Shown: positions 52,376 through 60,642, counted from the stretch's first letter. The stretch: DNA of 64,000 nt from Gemmatimonas aurantiaca T-27 (GCF_000010305.1 NC_012489.1:3169646-3233645), one strand, 5' to 3'. The notes: generated from the letters alone by a model not told the origin. Translations and numbers: made by a program.

Positions 52376-52867
52376 TTGTTTCCTGTGCTCCAGTTGGCCG
52401 CCATACAGGCCGATGCCCGCGTCGAATCGATCGCCCATGTGATTCAGATGGCGATCGCTCCCGTGTTCCTGCTCACCGGTATCGCCTCGATGCTGGTGGT
52501 GCTCACGAACCGGTTGGCGCGGGTCATCGACCGCGCTCGTCTGCTCGAGGATCATCTCCCCGACCTGACGGGAGAACACAAGATCGTGGTCGGTGGCGAC
52601 CTGCACATGCTGTCGCGACGGGCCCGTCATATCAATCGTGCGATCGGGCTCTTCACCACGGCCGCGCTGCTCGTCTGCCTGATCATCATGACACTGTTCG
52701 TGAGCGCCACGATCTCACGGGACATTTCGCAATTTGTCGTGGCCTTTTTCGTGATCACGATGTTGTGCCTGATCACGGGGCTGCTGAGCTTTTTGCGTGA
52801 GGTGCAACTGGCGATCAACTCGCTGCGGATCGGACCGCATGGCGTGGTGCGCCCGCCACCGGGGTGA
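52376..52867 (+). CDS. DUF2721 membrane protein
   Basis: The 163-residue protein is a DUF2721 member with three hydrophobic helices (IQMAIAPVFLLTGIASMLVVL; AIGLFTTAALLVCLIIMTLFV; FVVAFFVITMLCLITGLLSFL). The family-typical NRLARVIDRARLLEDHL and RRARHINRAIGLFTTAALLV are present. It starts with TTG 52376, 5 nt after the peptidase stop; GTG 52385 is an alternative. Function unknown. Confidence 0.82.
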   Translation: MFPVLQLAAIQADARVESIAHVIQMAIAPVFLLTGIASMLVVLTNRLARVIDRARLLEDHLPDLTGEHKIVVGGDLHMLSRRARHINRAIGLFTTAALLVCLIIMTLFVSATISRDISQFVVAFFVITMLCLITGLLSFLREVQLAINSLRIGPHGVVRPPPG

Positions 52868-52893
52868 TCGCGGTGCGGCCGTTGCCGGACGCA

Positions 52894-52929
52894 AAACGGG
52901 CCACCGATCTTTCGATCGGTGGCCCGTTT
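52894..52929. terminator. Bidirectional terminator between DUF2721 and cold-shock genes
   Basis: A perfect 16-bp stem, AAACGGGCCACCGATC and its complement, with a TTTC loop. T-rich ends in both directions suit convergent genes. Confidence 0.8.
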
Positions 52930-52950
52930 GCAGCTACGAAGACTGCGGTA

Positions 52951-53163
52951 TTAACCGCGAACCTTCGTCACCTGCTCGGCCGCGGGGCCCTTCTGACCCT
53001 GCACGATGTCGAACTCGACACGCTCGCCTTCGGCCAGGGTGCGGAAGCCGCCGCCCTGAATGGCCGAGTGGTGGACGAAGCAATCCTTCGAGCCATCGTC
53101 AGGCGTGATGAAACCAAAGCCCTTGGCGTCGTTGAACCACTTCACCTTGCCGGTCGTACGCAT
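52951..53163 (-). CDS. cspA: Cold-shock domain protein
   Basis: The 70-residue protein is a single cold-shock domain: [20 protein letters not shown] (RNP1 KGFGFI), [17 protein letters not shown] (RNP2, His in place of the usual Phe) and [21 protein letters not shown]. It binds single-stranded RNA or DNA. AGGAG lies 7 nt before ATG 53163. Upstream is a long leader region that contains its own intrinsic terminator. Confidence 0.95.
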   Translation of the reverse strand: MRTTGKVKWFNDAKGFGFITPDDGSKDCFVHHSAIQGGGFRTLAEGERVEFDIVQGQKGPAAEQVTKVRG

Positions 53164-53305
53164 GGCACTGCTCCTGTTGCTGTGTGTTCGGAGTCCGGCC
53201 CTGCCGTACGCACCGAGCACTCGTGTTGGTTCGCGGACCAGACCCCCGCGCGGGCTTGCTGTGATCACACGAACACAGCGACACATCGTTCAACGATCAC
53301 ACACG

Positions 53306-53332
53306 AAAAAGGGACCCGCCGAAGCAGGTCCC
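53306..53332 (-). terminator. UUCG-loop intrinsic terminator in the cspA leader
   Basis: On the minus strand GGGACCTGC-TTCG-GCGGGTCCC forms a 9-bp stem with one G-U pair and a UUCG tetraloop, followed by five U residues (53310-53306). It lies 143 nt upstream of the cspA start. Confidence 0.8.
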
Positions 53333-53388
53333 CGAAGTCGCCTGCGTCGTGCATCCCGCGCCGTGACGCGGCCAACTGAACTGAGTGC
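53306..53388 (-). ncRNA. Candidate ~83-nt leader sRNA or attenuator upstream of cspA
   Basis: A promoter (53423-53395) would start transcription near 53388, and the UUCG terminator stops it at 53306. The product would be about 83 nt with a second hairpin (CGCG...CGCG). It could be an independent small RNA or a terminated cspA leader. No known RNA family is recognised. Confidence 0.4.
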
Positions 53389-53394
53389 TGCTAG

Positions 53395-53423
53395 ACGGTA
53401 GCGCTGACTTCGCATAGTGTCAA
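53395..53423 (-). promoter_or_regulatory. Sigma-70-like promoter of the cspA leader
   Basis: TTGACA (53423-53418), a 17-nt spacer, and TACCGT (53400-53395) on the minus strand. Confidence 0.6.
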
Positions 53424-53667
53424 CAGGAATCTACTGCCGGGCCAGCACCCGTACTGTCACGAACAAACGACCCCCGCGCGCGCCGCCACGGCCGCCCTTC
53501 CCCACCCTCCGGGGTCCTCGGCCCCTTCCCCCCGAACTCGGTGCGCGGTCTGTGACGCACCCGGCGATTCATGGGCTTTACAGTCGCGGGAGCGGGCACC
53601 AACGTCATGGGGATGGTCTGCGGATCGTCTCAAGGGTTGTCCCCTCTCCCACGCCGGAGCACTCCCG

Positions 53668-53847
53668 ATGAAGGACGCGCAACTGAAGGCCCTCCTCAAG
53701 AAGACGCAGGCCAAGGCAGCTCAGACCAAGAAGCCGGCCAGCAAGGCTTTCGATTCGACGCTCGAGGCCACACGCGGCAAGACGGAACCGCTGCAGGGTA
53801 CGGAAGCCGAAGAGATCTTCAAGGAAATGAAGCGCCGGGAATTCTGA
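53668..53847 (+). CDS. Small lysine-rich protein, 59 residues
   Basis: ATG 53668 follows GGAG at 9 nt and the frame runs to TGA 53845-53847. The product starts MKDAQLKALLKKTQAKAAQTKK and ends EEIFKEMKRREF. It is about one quarter Lys/Arg with an amphipathic N-terminal helix, and has no signal or membrane segment. Three longer overlapping ORFs exist in other frames, but this one has the best ribosome site and codon pattern and ends 23 nt before the next gene. No family is recognised; nucleic-acid or ribosome binding is only a guess from charge. Confidence 0.6.
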   Translation: MKDAQLKALLKKTQAKAAQTKKPASKAFDSTLEATRGKTEPLQGTEAEEIFKEMKRREF

Positions 53848-53870
53848 CCCGCGCCAGGCGGGGTGGTGGT

Positions 53871-54419
53871 ATGTCGTATCGTATGCGTTTCCGCGTCCCT
53901 GCTGGTGCCCTGGTAGTCGTTCTGTCCATCGCGCTGTCCGCATGCGGTGAGCAACCTCGCATGCCTGCGATTGGCGCGACCCATGGCGCCGGCGCCACTG
54001 ACAGCACCGGCAGCGGAGCACGAGACGTGACTTCGTCGACTCCGGCCGGGACGTTCTCGGGGCAATGGCAGGATGGCGACGAGCAGATCGCCTGGCGCGC
54101 GGATCGCACCGATGGTGCGGTTACGCAAATCACGGAAGCCGTCACCTTCGGCGCGGATGCCCGTGTGACCCGCCAACTGCAATTCACGCGCGAGGGCACA
54201 CTGCTCGTGTTCCACGAGATCCGCACCCAGACCATGCAGTCTCCCGACCGCACTCCAGGCCCCATGGAGGTCCAGGTGACGCTGGCATTTGCGGGAGACT
54301 CGGTATCGCGCAGCGAGAAGCTCGTGGACGGTAAACCCACCACGCTGCGCAGCTTTGAAATCGATTACGCGCGACGGCATGCCGAGCAGGCACTCGCCGT
54401 GGCGCGCCGCTCGCCCTGA
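53871..54419 (+). CDS. Lipoprotein of unknown function
   Basis: The 182-residue protein begins at ATG 53871 (or 53883) with a lipoprotein signal, RFRVPAGALVVVLSIALSAC. After a Gly/Ser/Thr-rich linker there is a compact domain with alternating strands (SGQWQDGDEQIAWRAD, GADARVTRQLQFTREGTLLVFHEIRTQT, MEVQVTLAFAGDSVSRSEKLVDG) that looks like a small beta barrel or sandwich. No family recognised. It is followed 18 nt later by the HerA-like gene. Confidence 0.65.
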   Translation: MSYRMRFRVPAGALVVVLSIALSACGEQPRMPAIGATHGAGATDSTGSGARDVTSSTPAGTFSGQWQDGDEQIAWRADRTDGAVTQITEAVTFGADARVTRQLQFTREGTLLVFHEIRTQTMQSPDRTPGPMEVQVTLAFAGDSVSRSEKLVDGKPTTLRSFEIDYARRHAEQALAVARRSP

Positions 54420-54437
54420 TTCCCACGCACCGCTCTC

Positions 54438-56870
54438 GTGACTGACTTCGAAACACTCGGCGCCTTCTACCTCGGCAAACAATACGATCTCGCTTCGCGC
54501 ACCCGCACGGACGACCTCGTGCTGTACGATGCCAAGGACCTCACCACCCATGCGGTCATCATCGGCATGACCGGCAGTGGCAAGACCGGCCTGGGCGTAG
54601 GGCTGATCGAGGAGGCGCTCATCGATCACATCCCGGTCATCGCCATCGACCCGAAGGGAGACCTGGGCAATCTCGCGCTGCGCTTTCCGCGTCTGTCCGC
54701 CGACGACTTTCGTCCGTGGATCGATCCGCAAGCGGCGGCAACCGCCGGCCAAACGCCGGACGCGTTTGCCGAACAACAAGCGACCCTCTGGAAGAACGGC
54801 ATCGCGGGCTGGGGACAGACCCCCGACCGTATCCAGAACCTCGCCAATGCGGCCGAGGTGACCATTTACACGCCCGGCAGCAGCGCCGGCAAGCCGATCT
54901 CGCTGCTGCGCGCTTTCGACGCCCCGCCGGCCGCCATTCTGGACGATGTCGAGCTGCTGCAGGAACGCGTGAATGCCACCGCCACGAGCCTGCTCGCCCT
55001 GCTCGGCATCGACGCCGATCCGATCACCAGCCGCGAACACATTCTGCTGGCCAACCTGCTGCATCATGCGTGGCGTGAAGGACGCAGTCTCGATCTCGCG
55101 GCGCTGATCGGCGGCATCCAGAACCCGCCGTTCACCACAGTGGGCGTGATGCCGCTCGATACGGTGTTCCCGCCCAAGGATCGCATGGGGCTCGCACTGC
55201 AGCTCAACAACCTGCTGGCCGCTCCCGGCTTCCAGGCCTGGTTGCAGGGCGAACCGCTGGATACCGCGTCGCTCTTGTACGATCCCAACGGCAAGCCACG
55301 CGGATCGGTGGTTTCCATTGCGCACCTCAGTGATGCGGAGCGCATGTTCTTCGTCACGCTGCTGTTGGCCGATATCCTGGCGTGGGTTCGCACCCAGCCA
55401 GGCACGGGTTCGCTGCGGGCGATTCTCTACATCGACGAGTTGTTCGGCTATATGCCGCCGGTGGCCAACCCGCCATCGAAGATGTTGTTGCTCACGCTGC
55501 TCAAGCAGGCGCGCGCGTATGGCCTCGGAGTGGTGCTGTCCACGCAAAACCCGGTCGATCTGGACTATCGTGGCCTGTCCAATACCGGTACGTGGTTCAT
55601 TGGCCGATTGCAGACCGAACGTGACAAGATGCGCGTGATGGAGGGCCTCGAAGGCGCATCCGGCAGCCAGCCCTTTGACCGCGCCGCGATGGAGCAAACC
55701 ATCGCCGGACTGGGCAAGCGGGTGTTCCTGCTGCACAGCGTGCACGAACCTGCGCCCATCACGTTCGAAACACGGTGGACGCTGTCGTATCTCGCGGGTC
55801 CGATGACACGCGAGCAGATCCGCGCCGTATCGGCGCGCGCGAACGCGGAAGCCACAACAGGTGCCCCCGCAGCGCCCCCCCGCGCGGTGGCCACCCCCTC
55901 GGCGGGTTCCGGCGCCGGTACGGCCGCGCCGGTGCTGCCGGCCGATATCACGCAGTATTGGCTGCCGCCCACGGCGGCGGCCAACGCCAATGCCCTCGAG
56001 TATCAGCCCGCCGTCCTGGGTCTGTCTGACATCAGCTTCGCCAACGCCAAGCTGGGAGTGACCGAGCAACGTCGTGTGGCGTTGCTGGCCACGATCGACG
56101 ATGGCCCGATCGCACTCGACTGGGACCAGGCCGAGCGCATCACCGTGGAACCATCCGCACTCGAGCGTGGCGCACGTGATGGAGCACGATTCGCCGCAGT
56201 ACCACCGGCGGCCAGCAACACGCGCAGTTATGCCGCCTGGAGCAAGGCTCTGCAGAAGTGGGTGGTGACGAACGAGCAGATCACGCTCTTCAAGAGCGCC
56301 GCGTTCAAGACCACATCGCAGACTGGAGAGACCGAACGGGATTTCCGCATCCGACTGCAGCAGGTCGCCCGGGAAGCGCGTGATGAAAAGATCGAAGCAC
56401 TGCGGCGAAAGTACGAAAGCAAGTTCGCCACCGTGCAGGAACGCGTTCGCCGGGCAGAACAGGCCGTACAGCGGGAACAGCAGCAGGCCTCACAAGCGAA
56501 GATGGACACCGCCATCTCGGTGGGCGGCGCGATCCTGGGTGCCATTTTTGGACGAGGCAAGATCGGCGCAGGCTCGATCGGCAAGCTTGGCACAGCCGCC
56601 AAGGGCATGGGGCGTGCGTCGCAGCAAGCGGGCGATGTCGATCGCGCCAATGAGAGCCTGCAGGCGCTCACCGAACAGAAGCTCGCACTGGAGGCGACGC
56701 TGCAGGGTGAGATCGACGCGTTGGGCGCGAGCTACGACGCCCAGGCCGAAACGCTGGAGCCGGTCGTGGTCACGGCAAAGAGTGGTGACGTGCGCGTGCA
56801 GTTTGTGGCGCTGGTCTGGCTGCCGTACCGGCGGGACGACAGTGGCTTGCAAACCGCCGCCTGGCGTTAG
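54438..56870 (+). CDS. HerA/FtsK-like ATPase with coiled-coil C-terminus
   Basis: The 810-residue protein starts at GTG 54438. Walker A is IIGMTGSGKTGLGVGL (43-50), followed by PVIAIDPKGDLGNLALRFPRL. Walker B is ILYIDELFGYMPP, and the sensor region VVLSTQNPVDLDYRGLSNTGTWFIGRLQTERDK is typical of HerA-type translocases (DUF87/DUF853-like). From ~600 on there is a long charged coiled coil (VAREARDEKIEALRRKYESK...VRRAEQAVQREQQQ), then a Gly-rich hydrophobic hairpin (AISVGGAILGAIFG). No nuclease gene (NurA) or known HerA defence partner is adjacent. Confidence 0.8.
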   Translation: MTDFETLGAFYLGKQYDLASRTRTDDLVLYDAKDLTTHAVIIGMTGSGKTGLGVGLIEEALIDHIPVIAIDPKGDLGNLALRFPRLSADDFRPWIDPQAAATAGQTPDAFAEQQATLWKNGIAGWGQTPDRIQNLANAAEVTIYTPGSSAGKPISLLRAFDAPPAAILDDVELLQERVNATATSLLALLGIDADPITSREHILLANLLHHAWREGRSLDLAALIGGIQNPPFTTVGVMPLDTVFPPKDRMGLALQLNNLLAAPGFQAWLQGEPLDTASLLYDPNGKPRGSVVSIAHLSDAERMFFVTLLLADILAWVRTQPGTGSLRAILYIDELFGYMPPVANPPSKMLLLTLLKQARAYGLGVVLSTQNPVDLDYRGLSNTGTWFIGRLQTERDKMRVMEGLEGASGSQPFDRAAMEQTIAGLGKRVFLLHSVHEPAPITFETRWTLSYLAGPMTREQIRAVSARANAEATTGAPAAPPRAVATPSAGSGAGTAAPVLPADITQYWLPPTAAANANALEYQPAVLGLSDISFANAKLGVTEQRRVALLATIDDGPIALDWDQAERITVEPSALERGARDGARFAAVPPAASNTRSYAAWSKALQKWVVTNEQITLFKSAAFKTTSQTGETERDFRIRLQQVAREARDEKIEALRRKYESKFATVQERVRRAEQAVQREQQQASQAKMDTAISVGGAILGAIFGRGKIGAGSIGKLGTAAKGMGRASQQAGDVDRANESLQALTEQKLALEATLQGEIDALGASYDAQAETLEPVVVTAKSGDVRVQFVALVWLPYRRDDSGLQTAAWR

Positions 56871-56890
56871 CCGGGCGGCGGTTCAACCGT

Positions 56891-57025
56891 TCAACGCAGG
56901 TTGAACAGCCAGGCCACCAGAAAGGCCAGCACGAGCGCGATACCGCCCTGCACGATCGAAGCTCGATCGAGTCGCAGGGCGTGAGCGCTGAGGGTGCGGG
57001 CCGGCTGGCGTTTCGGGTGGGACAC
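56891..57025 (-). CDS. Small single-helix membrane protein, 44 residues
   Basis: GTG 57025 has GGAG 5 nt upstream and the frame ends in TGA at 56893-56891. It encodes a basic N-terminus (MSHPKRQPARTL) and one membrane helix (IVQGGIALVLAFLVAWLF). It sits alone between two plus-strand genes. The good ribosome site and helix make it plausible, but conservation cannot be judged here. Confidence 0.45.
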   Translation of the reverse strand: MSHPKRQPARTLSAHALRLDRASIVQGGIALVLAFLVAWLFNLR

Positions 57026-57114
57026 AGGAACTCCGGGTTAGGGCTTCCCAGATGACGGAACGGAGGTGGGATTGGTCACACAATGCCCCGACCGCCCGAC
57101 GGCTATCTTCTCGC

Positions 57115-57447
57115 ATGCACAACGACTGGCTACTGGGCACGTGGGTCCTGCTGCGTGCCGACCCACACCTCGACTTCGCACCAGGCGTGCGCATGGAGTT
57201 CCTGGCGGGAGGCGAACTCCGGTACCACGTCGACGTCGGCGGCCGGGATCAGGTGATCCATCTGATCTACCGCATCGACGGCGATATGTTGCACACGGAC
57301 AACCCATCGGCGCCACATTCGCTTTCGGTGCGCATCGAACATGGAGCCGGTGATGCCATGCTGCTCGATTTCTCCGGCGCGCGGGCGGTGTTCATCCGGG
57401 AACTGGGCTCAGCCCCCGAACCACCCGCAGATCCTCACATCCAGTAG
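57115..57447 (+). CDS. Small uncharacterised protein, 110 residues
   Basis: ATG 57115 has no Shine-Dalgarno, but TATCTT lies 5 nt before it, so it may be leaderless. The protein begins LLGTWVLLRADPHLDFAPGVRMEFLAGGELRYHVDVGG, a pattern like small lipocalin-type or beta-barrel domains (the GTW start motif), and ends with a Pro-rich tail. No signal peptide. Its 3' end overlaps the convergent CPBP gene by 13 nt. Function unknown. Confidence 0.6.
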   Translation: MHNDWLLGTWVLLRADPHLDFAPGVRMEFLAGGELRYHVDVGGRDQVIHLIYRIDGDMLHTDNPSAPHSLSVRIEHGAGDAMLLDFSGARAVFIRELGSAPEPPADPHIQ

Positions 57448-58121
57448 GCGTACTGGCCTGTCACCAATACGAACCCCGACAACGAGGCGTTCGTCACCGC
57501 GTGCACCAGCACCAGATCGCCGAGTGAGCGGGTTTTCCACATCCACCAGTTGTAGATCAATCCGCAGGCGAGGCCGACTTCCCAGAAGGGCCCGTGCTCG
57601 CTGGCGAAGAGCAGTGCGGTGGCGATGAACGTGAACGTCGTGAACGTGCCCAACGGCACCTGCTGCCAGTTGTTGTTCACGAGCCAGCGAGGCAACCACC
57701 CTCGCCAAAACAGCTCTTCGATGATGGGCACCAGCAGGGCGGCCCGCATCACCCGCAGCGTCACGACGAGCAGATTCGACAGCTCGTCCGCGGGAATGGA
57801 CGTGGTGACCTTACCGGTGATCTGGTTCTGGAAGAGCCAGTGCTCGCGCCATCCGGGCACGAGCTGGTCGGGCAACACCCACAGCGCGCAGACCGCCACC
57901 CCCAGCAGGACGCTGGGAATCAGGTGCCTGACGCGCAGTGAGAACACCACGTCCCGCGAAAGCGTCAGCAGGACAATGGTCAGCACTCCGACCCGCAGAA
58001 CGGATTCCCACGGCTGCGGAATGCCAAGGCTGGGCCCGAGCGCCAGCCAGATCATGAACAGCAGGAACGGACCAATCCACGGCAGCGCCGGGAATCTCTC
58101 TGAGAGGGGCGGGGTCAGCAT
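57435..58121 (-). CDS. CPBP-family intramembrane metalloprotease
   Basis: The 228-residue protein has about seven hydrophobic helices and the CPBP (CAAX protease/abortive infection) motifs: VPIIEELFWRGWLPRWL (Glu-Glu-x3-Arg), FASEHGPFWEVGLACGLIYNWWMWKTRSLGDLVLVHAVTNASL (second and third His/Asn motifs). The group cleaves membrane substrates; targets in bacteria are mostly unknown. It starts at ATG 58121. Confidence 0.88.
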   Translation of the reverse strand: MLTPPLSERFPALPWIGPFLLFMIWLALGPSLGIPQPWESVLRVGVLTIVLLTLSRDVVFSLRVRHLIPSVLLGVAVCALWVLPDQLVPGWREHWLFQNQITGKVTTSIPADELSNLLVVTLRVMRAALLVPIIEELFWRGWLPRWLVNNNWQQVPLGTFTTFTFIATALLFASEHGPFWEVGLACGLIYNWWMWKTRSLGDLVLVHAVTNASLSGFVLVTGQYAYWM

Positions 58122-58176
58122 GCCCTATTGTACAGCAGGGAACGTGCCTTGTGAGATCCCCCTCCCGCGCCCCTCT

Positions 58177-58467
58177 TCAGGGTCCGTACACCACCGGCGA
58201 CGTGCCCTGGCGAATATCCCGCGCCCCAGCCGCCACGCCCGTCCCCACCGCCAGTCCGGCCGTCAACGCCGTGCCGAGTCCAATGAAGGGGAGGCCGGCC
58301 AACACGGCACCCACGGCAAACACAGCGCCACCAGCCAGCCACGGCGCGAGGGCCTTCTGAACCGCGTCGACATACCGAAGACGGTTGCGCACAAACCGGC
58401 GCGCCGACCCGTGCAGCACAATGGCCACAACCGATGCGATGGCGAACGACAACAAAAAGGAGATCAT
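58177..58467 (-). CDS. Small membrane protein, 96 residues
   Basis: GGAGGAACC directly upstream strongly supports ATG 58467. One helix at the N-terminus (ISFLLSFAIASVVAIVLHG) and a Gly-rich hydrophobic region (WLAGGAVFAVGAVLAGLPFIGLGTALTAGLAVGTGVAAG) flank a basic loop. No family recognised. It lies 56 nt upstream of the CPBP gene on the same strand, so they may be co-transcribed. Confidence 0.7.
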   Translation of the reverse strand: MISFLLSFAIASVVAIVLHGSARRFVRNRLRYVDAVQKALAPWLAGGAVFAVGAVLAGLPFIGLGTALTAGLAVGTGVAAGARDIRQGTSPVVYGP

Positions 58468-58596
58468 GGTTCCTCCGAAGACTCAGATGCTCCGAACGCC
58501 CTGGCGAGATGCCACGTCCGGTTCCTGTAGATCCTAACGAGGGGTGAAGAAAGAGGTTTCAGCACCCCCCGGTCGTGTCGATGTGCGACGCTGCCG

Positions 58597-59262
58597 TCAG
58601 CGACGACGGGGCAGCTCGGTGCGCGAATAGTCGAGCGGCACCACAAAGTGATCCTTCGCAACCGACCGTCGCTCGACCTTGATCACCTCGAATGGCACGG
58701 AACCGTCGGCCGCCGTGACCTTCAAGGGAAAGCCCTCGGCCGCCAGGGCTTTTTGCCATGCGGGAAGGTTGCCCTCACTCATCGCATCGAGCGGATTCAC
58801 ATACCGCCCGAGCTCACGCGTGAGGCACACATCGGTGGATGACGCTCCGCGAGCGACGAGCACGTGCTGGCAGGTCAGGCCGGCGATCGTCTCGGATTTG
58901 CCCGTGCGGGTGACCGTGACATCCGATGGTGGCGCGGCGGCGGGATCGAGCAAGGCGCTGGCCGATGCCGGCAGCTCCGCGTAGCGCCGCTGGGAAGGCA
59001 TCAACAGATACAGCTTGCGTTCCGCTGGCACCGTGAGCACCGACATCCCACGCGCGCCACCCAGGTTCACGCGCACACTGCCATCACGCGTGAGATACTC
59101 CGCCATTTCGGTACGCACACCCTGCGGTGTGACAGCGGATAGACGGAACGTGATCGCGCCGTCGAAGGACTGCGCGTATGCCGGCGCAGCGGCGAACCAG
59201 ACCACGACCGCGCCGACGGCAAGACGGACAGCGCGGATCGTGTGGCGAGCGTAGTGGGTCAA
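58597..59262 (-). CDS. Exported DUF4412-type protein
   Basis: The 221-residue protein has a signal peptide (AVRLAVGAVVVWFAAAPAYAQ). The mature part starts SFDGAITFRLSA, with DGSVRVNLGG and MLSVLTVPAERKLYLLMPSQRRY-like strands, and the TRTGKSETIAGLTCQHVLV region with a Cys pair (GLTCQH and TDVCLTRE). These fit the DUF4412 periplasmic family, related to LolA-like folds. The gene ends with positively charged PRRR. It follows the paralogue B gene by 24 nt in the same orientation. Confidence 0.78.
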   Translation of the reverse strand: MTHYARHTIRAVRLAVGAVVVWFAAAPAYAQSFDGAITFRLSAVTPQGVRTEMAEYLTRDGSVRVNLGGARGMSVLTVPAERKLYLLMPSQRRYAELPASASALLDPAAAPPSDVTVTRTGKSETIAGLTCQHVLVARGASSTDVCLTRELGRYVNPLDAMSEGNLPAWQKALAAEGFPLKVTAADGSVPFEVIKVERRSVAKDHFVVPLDYSRTELPRRR

Positions 59263-59286
59263 CGGGCGTCGAGCGAAGGTCTCCGC

Positions 59287-60642
59287 TCAGGCGATGCCCT
59301 TGCGGATGGCAGTGAGGACGAGCTCCGAAAACCGATCGACTTCGTCCAACGTGGTATACACGTTCGGCGTCACGCGGATCCCGCTGAACTCGGGGTGCAC
59401 GATCGGAGTCTGCACCACACGATGCTGACCCACGAGCCATCCGCCAAGCTTCACCGGGTCGAGTCCATCCACGTTGAAGAAGCCGATGCCACCGCCCCAC
59501 TTCGAGTCGAGGGGCGTGAGCACCTTCACACGGCCATTCCCTTCGGCGAGCAACCGCTTGGCCCAGCGATCACGCAGATACACCAGACGCGCCGCCTTGC
59601 GTGCGGCACCGAGCCCGCGGTGGAAGGCAATCGAGACCGAGACCGCATTGTGATTGGCGGCCGGATGGGTGCCGATCTCTTCATACTTGCGGATATCGGC
59701 TTCCTGACCCGGATTGCCCGCCATGAGCGGCCAGATGGACGGGATCTGATCTTTGCGCACGTAGAGAAACCCTGTGCCGATCGGCGCCAGCATCCACTTG
59801 TGCAAGCTGGTGCCGTAGAAATCGCATCCCAGCTCGTCACGGGTGAACGGGAACTGTGCAAAGGCATGTGCACCGTCCACGAACGTCTTCACGCCTTTGG
59901 CGCGCGCCATTGCCACCAGCTCTTTCACCGGCAGGATCTGTCCGGTGAGGTTGGTGATGTGGGTGATCTCCATGACCTTCGTACGCGGAGTGATCGCGGC
60001 CGCAAACCGATCGACGACCTCCTGCGGCGATGCACTCGGCACGGGGAACGAGATTTCCTTGAGCACAATGCCATCACGCTGCGCCCGCTGCTTCCACGCA
60101 TTGAGCATGCGGGGATAGTTCTGGTTGCTCACCACCACTTCGTCACCGCGCTTGAGGTCGATGCCGAAGATCAAGGTCTCCAGCGCCTCTGAGGCGTTGC
60201 GGGTGATGGCCATCTCCTCGGTGTCACAGCCGAATTCACGGGCCAGTTCACGCCGCACGATTTCGATGCGTGGCTCGAGTGTCTGCCACATGTGAATGAC
60301 CGGCAGCTCGTTGGAAAAGCGCAGGTCACGTTCCAGTTGCGCCATCACGTGTGACGGAGCGGGTGAGCAGCCACCGTTGTTCAGGTTGATCCATGTGCGA
60401 TCGAGATCGAAGGCACGTTGGACCGGCTCCCAGAAATCTTCATCGCCGGCAAATCGCGCCGCCTCTTCCGGTGAACCCTGCCACCCTGGGACATCGGGGG
60501 CGAACAGGTCCACGCCCCGGTCACGGGCCACGTCGGCGGCATCGAGCAGGCGTCGGATGGCCCCGGAGGAGAACTGGGGCATCGAGAGCGCCGGCAACGC
60601 ACTGGTGCCGGCGATAGCGGAGAGAAAGAGGCGTCGGTCCAT
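59287..60642 (-). CDS. Class V aminotransferase-fold PLP enzyme, paralogue B
   Basis: The 451-residue protein begins at ATG 60642 with MDRRLFLSAIAGTSALPAL, a signal-like or twin-arginine-like N-terminus; the longer frame to 60837 overlaps the divergent gene. Features match paralogue A: TWINLNNGGCSPAPSHVM, AITRNASEALETLIFGIDL, THITNLTGQILPVKELV, TFVDGAHAFAQ and the PLP Lys in YGTSLHKWMLAPIGTGFLYV. It is followed by DUF4412. Export and substrate are unproven; isopenicillin-N epimerase-like is the nearest family label. Confidence 0.85.
   Translation of the reverse strand: MDRRLFLSAIAGTSALPALSMPQFSSGAIRRLLDAADVARDRGVDLFAPDVPGWQGSPEEAARFAGDEDFWEPVQRAFDLDRTWINLNNGGCSPAPSHVMAQLERDLRFSNELPVIHMWQTLEPRIEIVRRELAREFGCDTEEMAITRNASEALETLIFGIDLKRGDEVVVSNQNYPRMLNAWKQRAQRDGIVLKEISFPVPSASPQEVVDRFAAAITPRTKVMEITHITNLTGQILPVKELVAMARAKGVKTFVDGAHAFAQFPFTRDELGCDFYGTSLHKWMLAPIGTGFLYVRKDQIPSIWPLMAGNPGQEADIRKYEEIGTHPAANHNAVSVSIAFHRGLGAARKAARLVYLRDRWAKRLLAEGNGRVKVLTPLDSKWGGGIGFFNVDGLDPVKLGGWLVGQHRVVQTPIVHPEFSGIRVTPNVYTTLDEVDRFSELVLTAIRKGIA

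Larger units (their letters stand above)
53164..53667. other. Intergenic region: cspA leader and promoters
   Basis: This 504-nt gap has no convincing ORF. It holds, on the minus strand, a promoter at 53423-53395, a terminator at 53332-53306, a 13-bp symmetric ATCGTTCAACGAT (53284-53296) and the palindrome TGTGATCACA (53260-53269). Beyond about 53430 a promoter for the plus-strand gene at 53668 is expected, but none was identified. Confidence 0.7.

Noticed and set aside
53260-53269. CRP site TGTGATCACA upstream of cspA
   Set aside because: CRP sites need TGTGA-N6-TCACA spacing; here the half-sites abut, so a CRP claim is not supported.
53333-53400. tRNA gene upstream of the cspA leader terminator
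   Set aside because: No cloverleaf, GTTCRA T-arm or acceptor pairing can be drawn.
53721-56069. 782-codon open frame antisense to the HerA-like gene
   Set aside because: It is Arg/His/Gly-rich with no domain motifs, and lies opposite a gene with clear Walker motifs. This is a high-GC shadow ORF.
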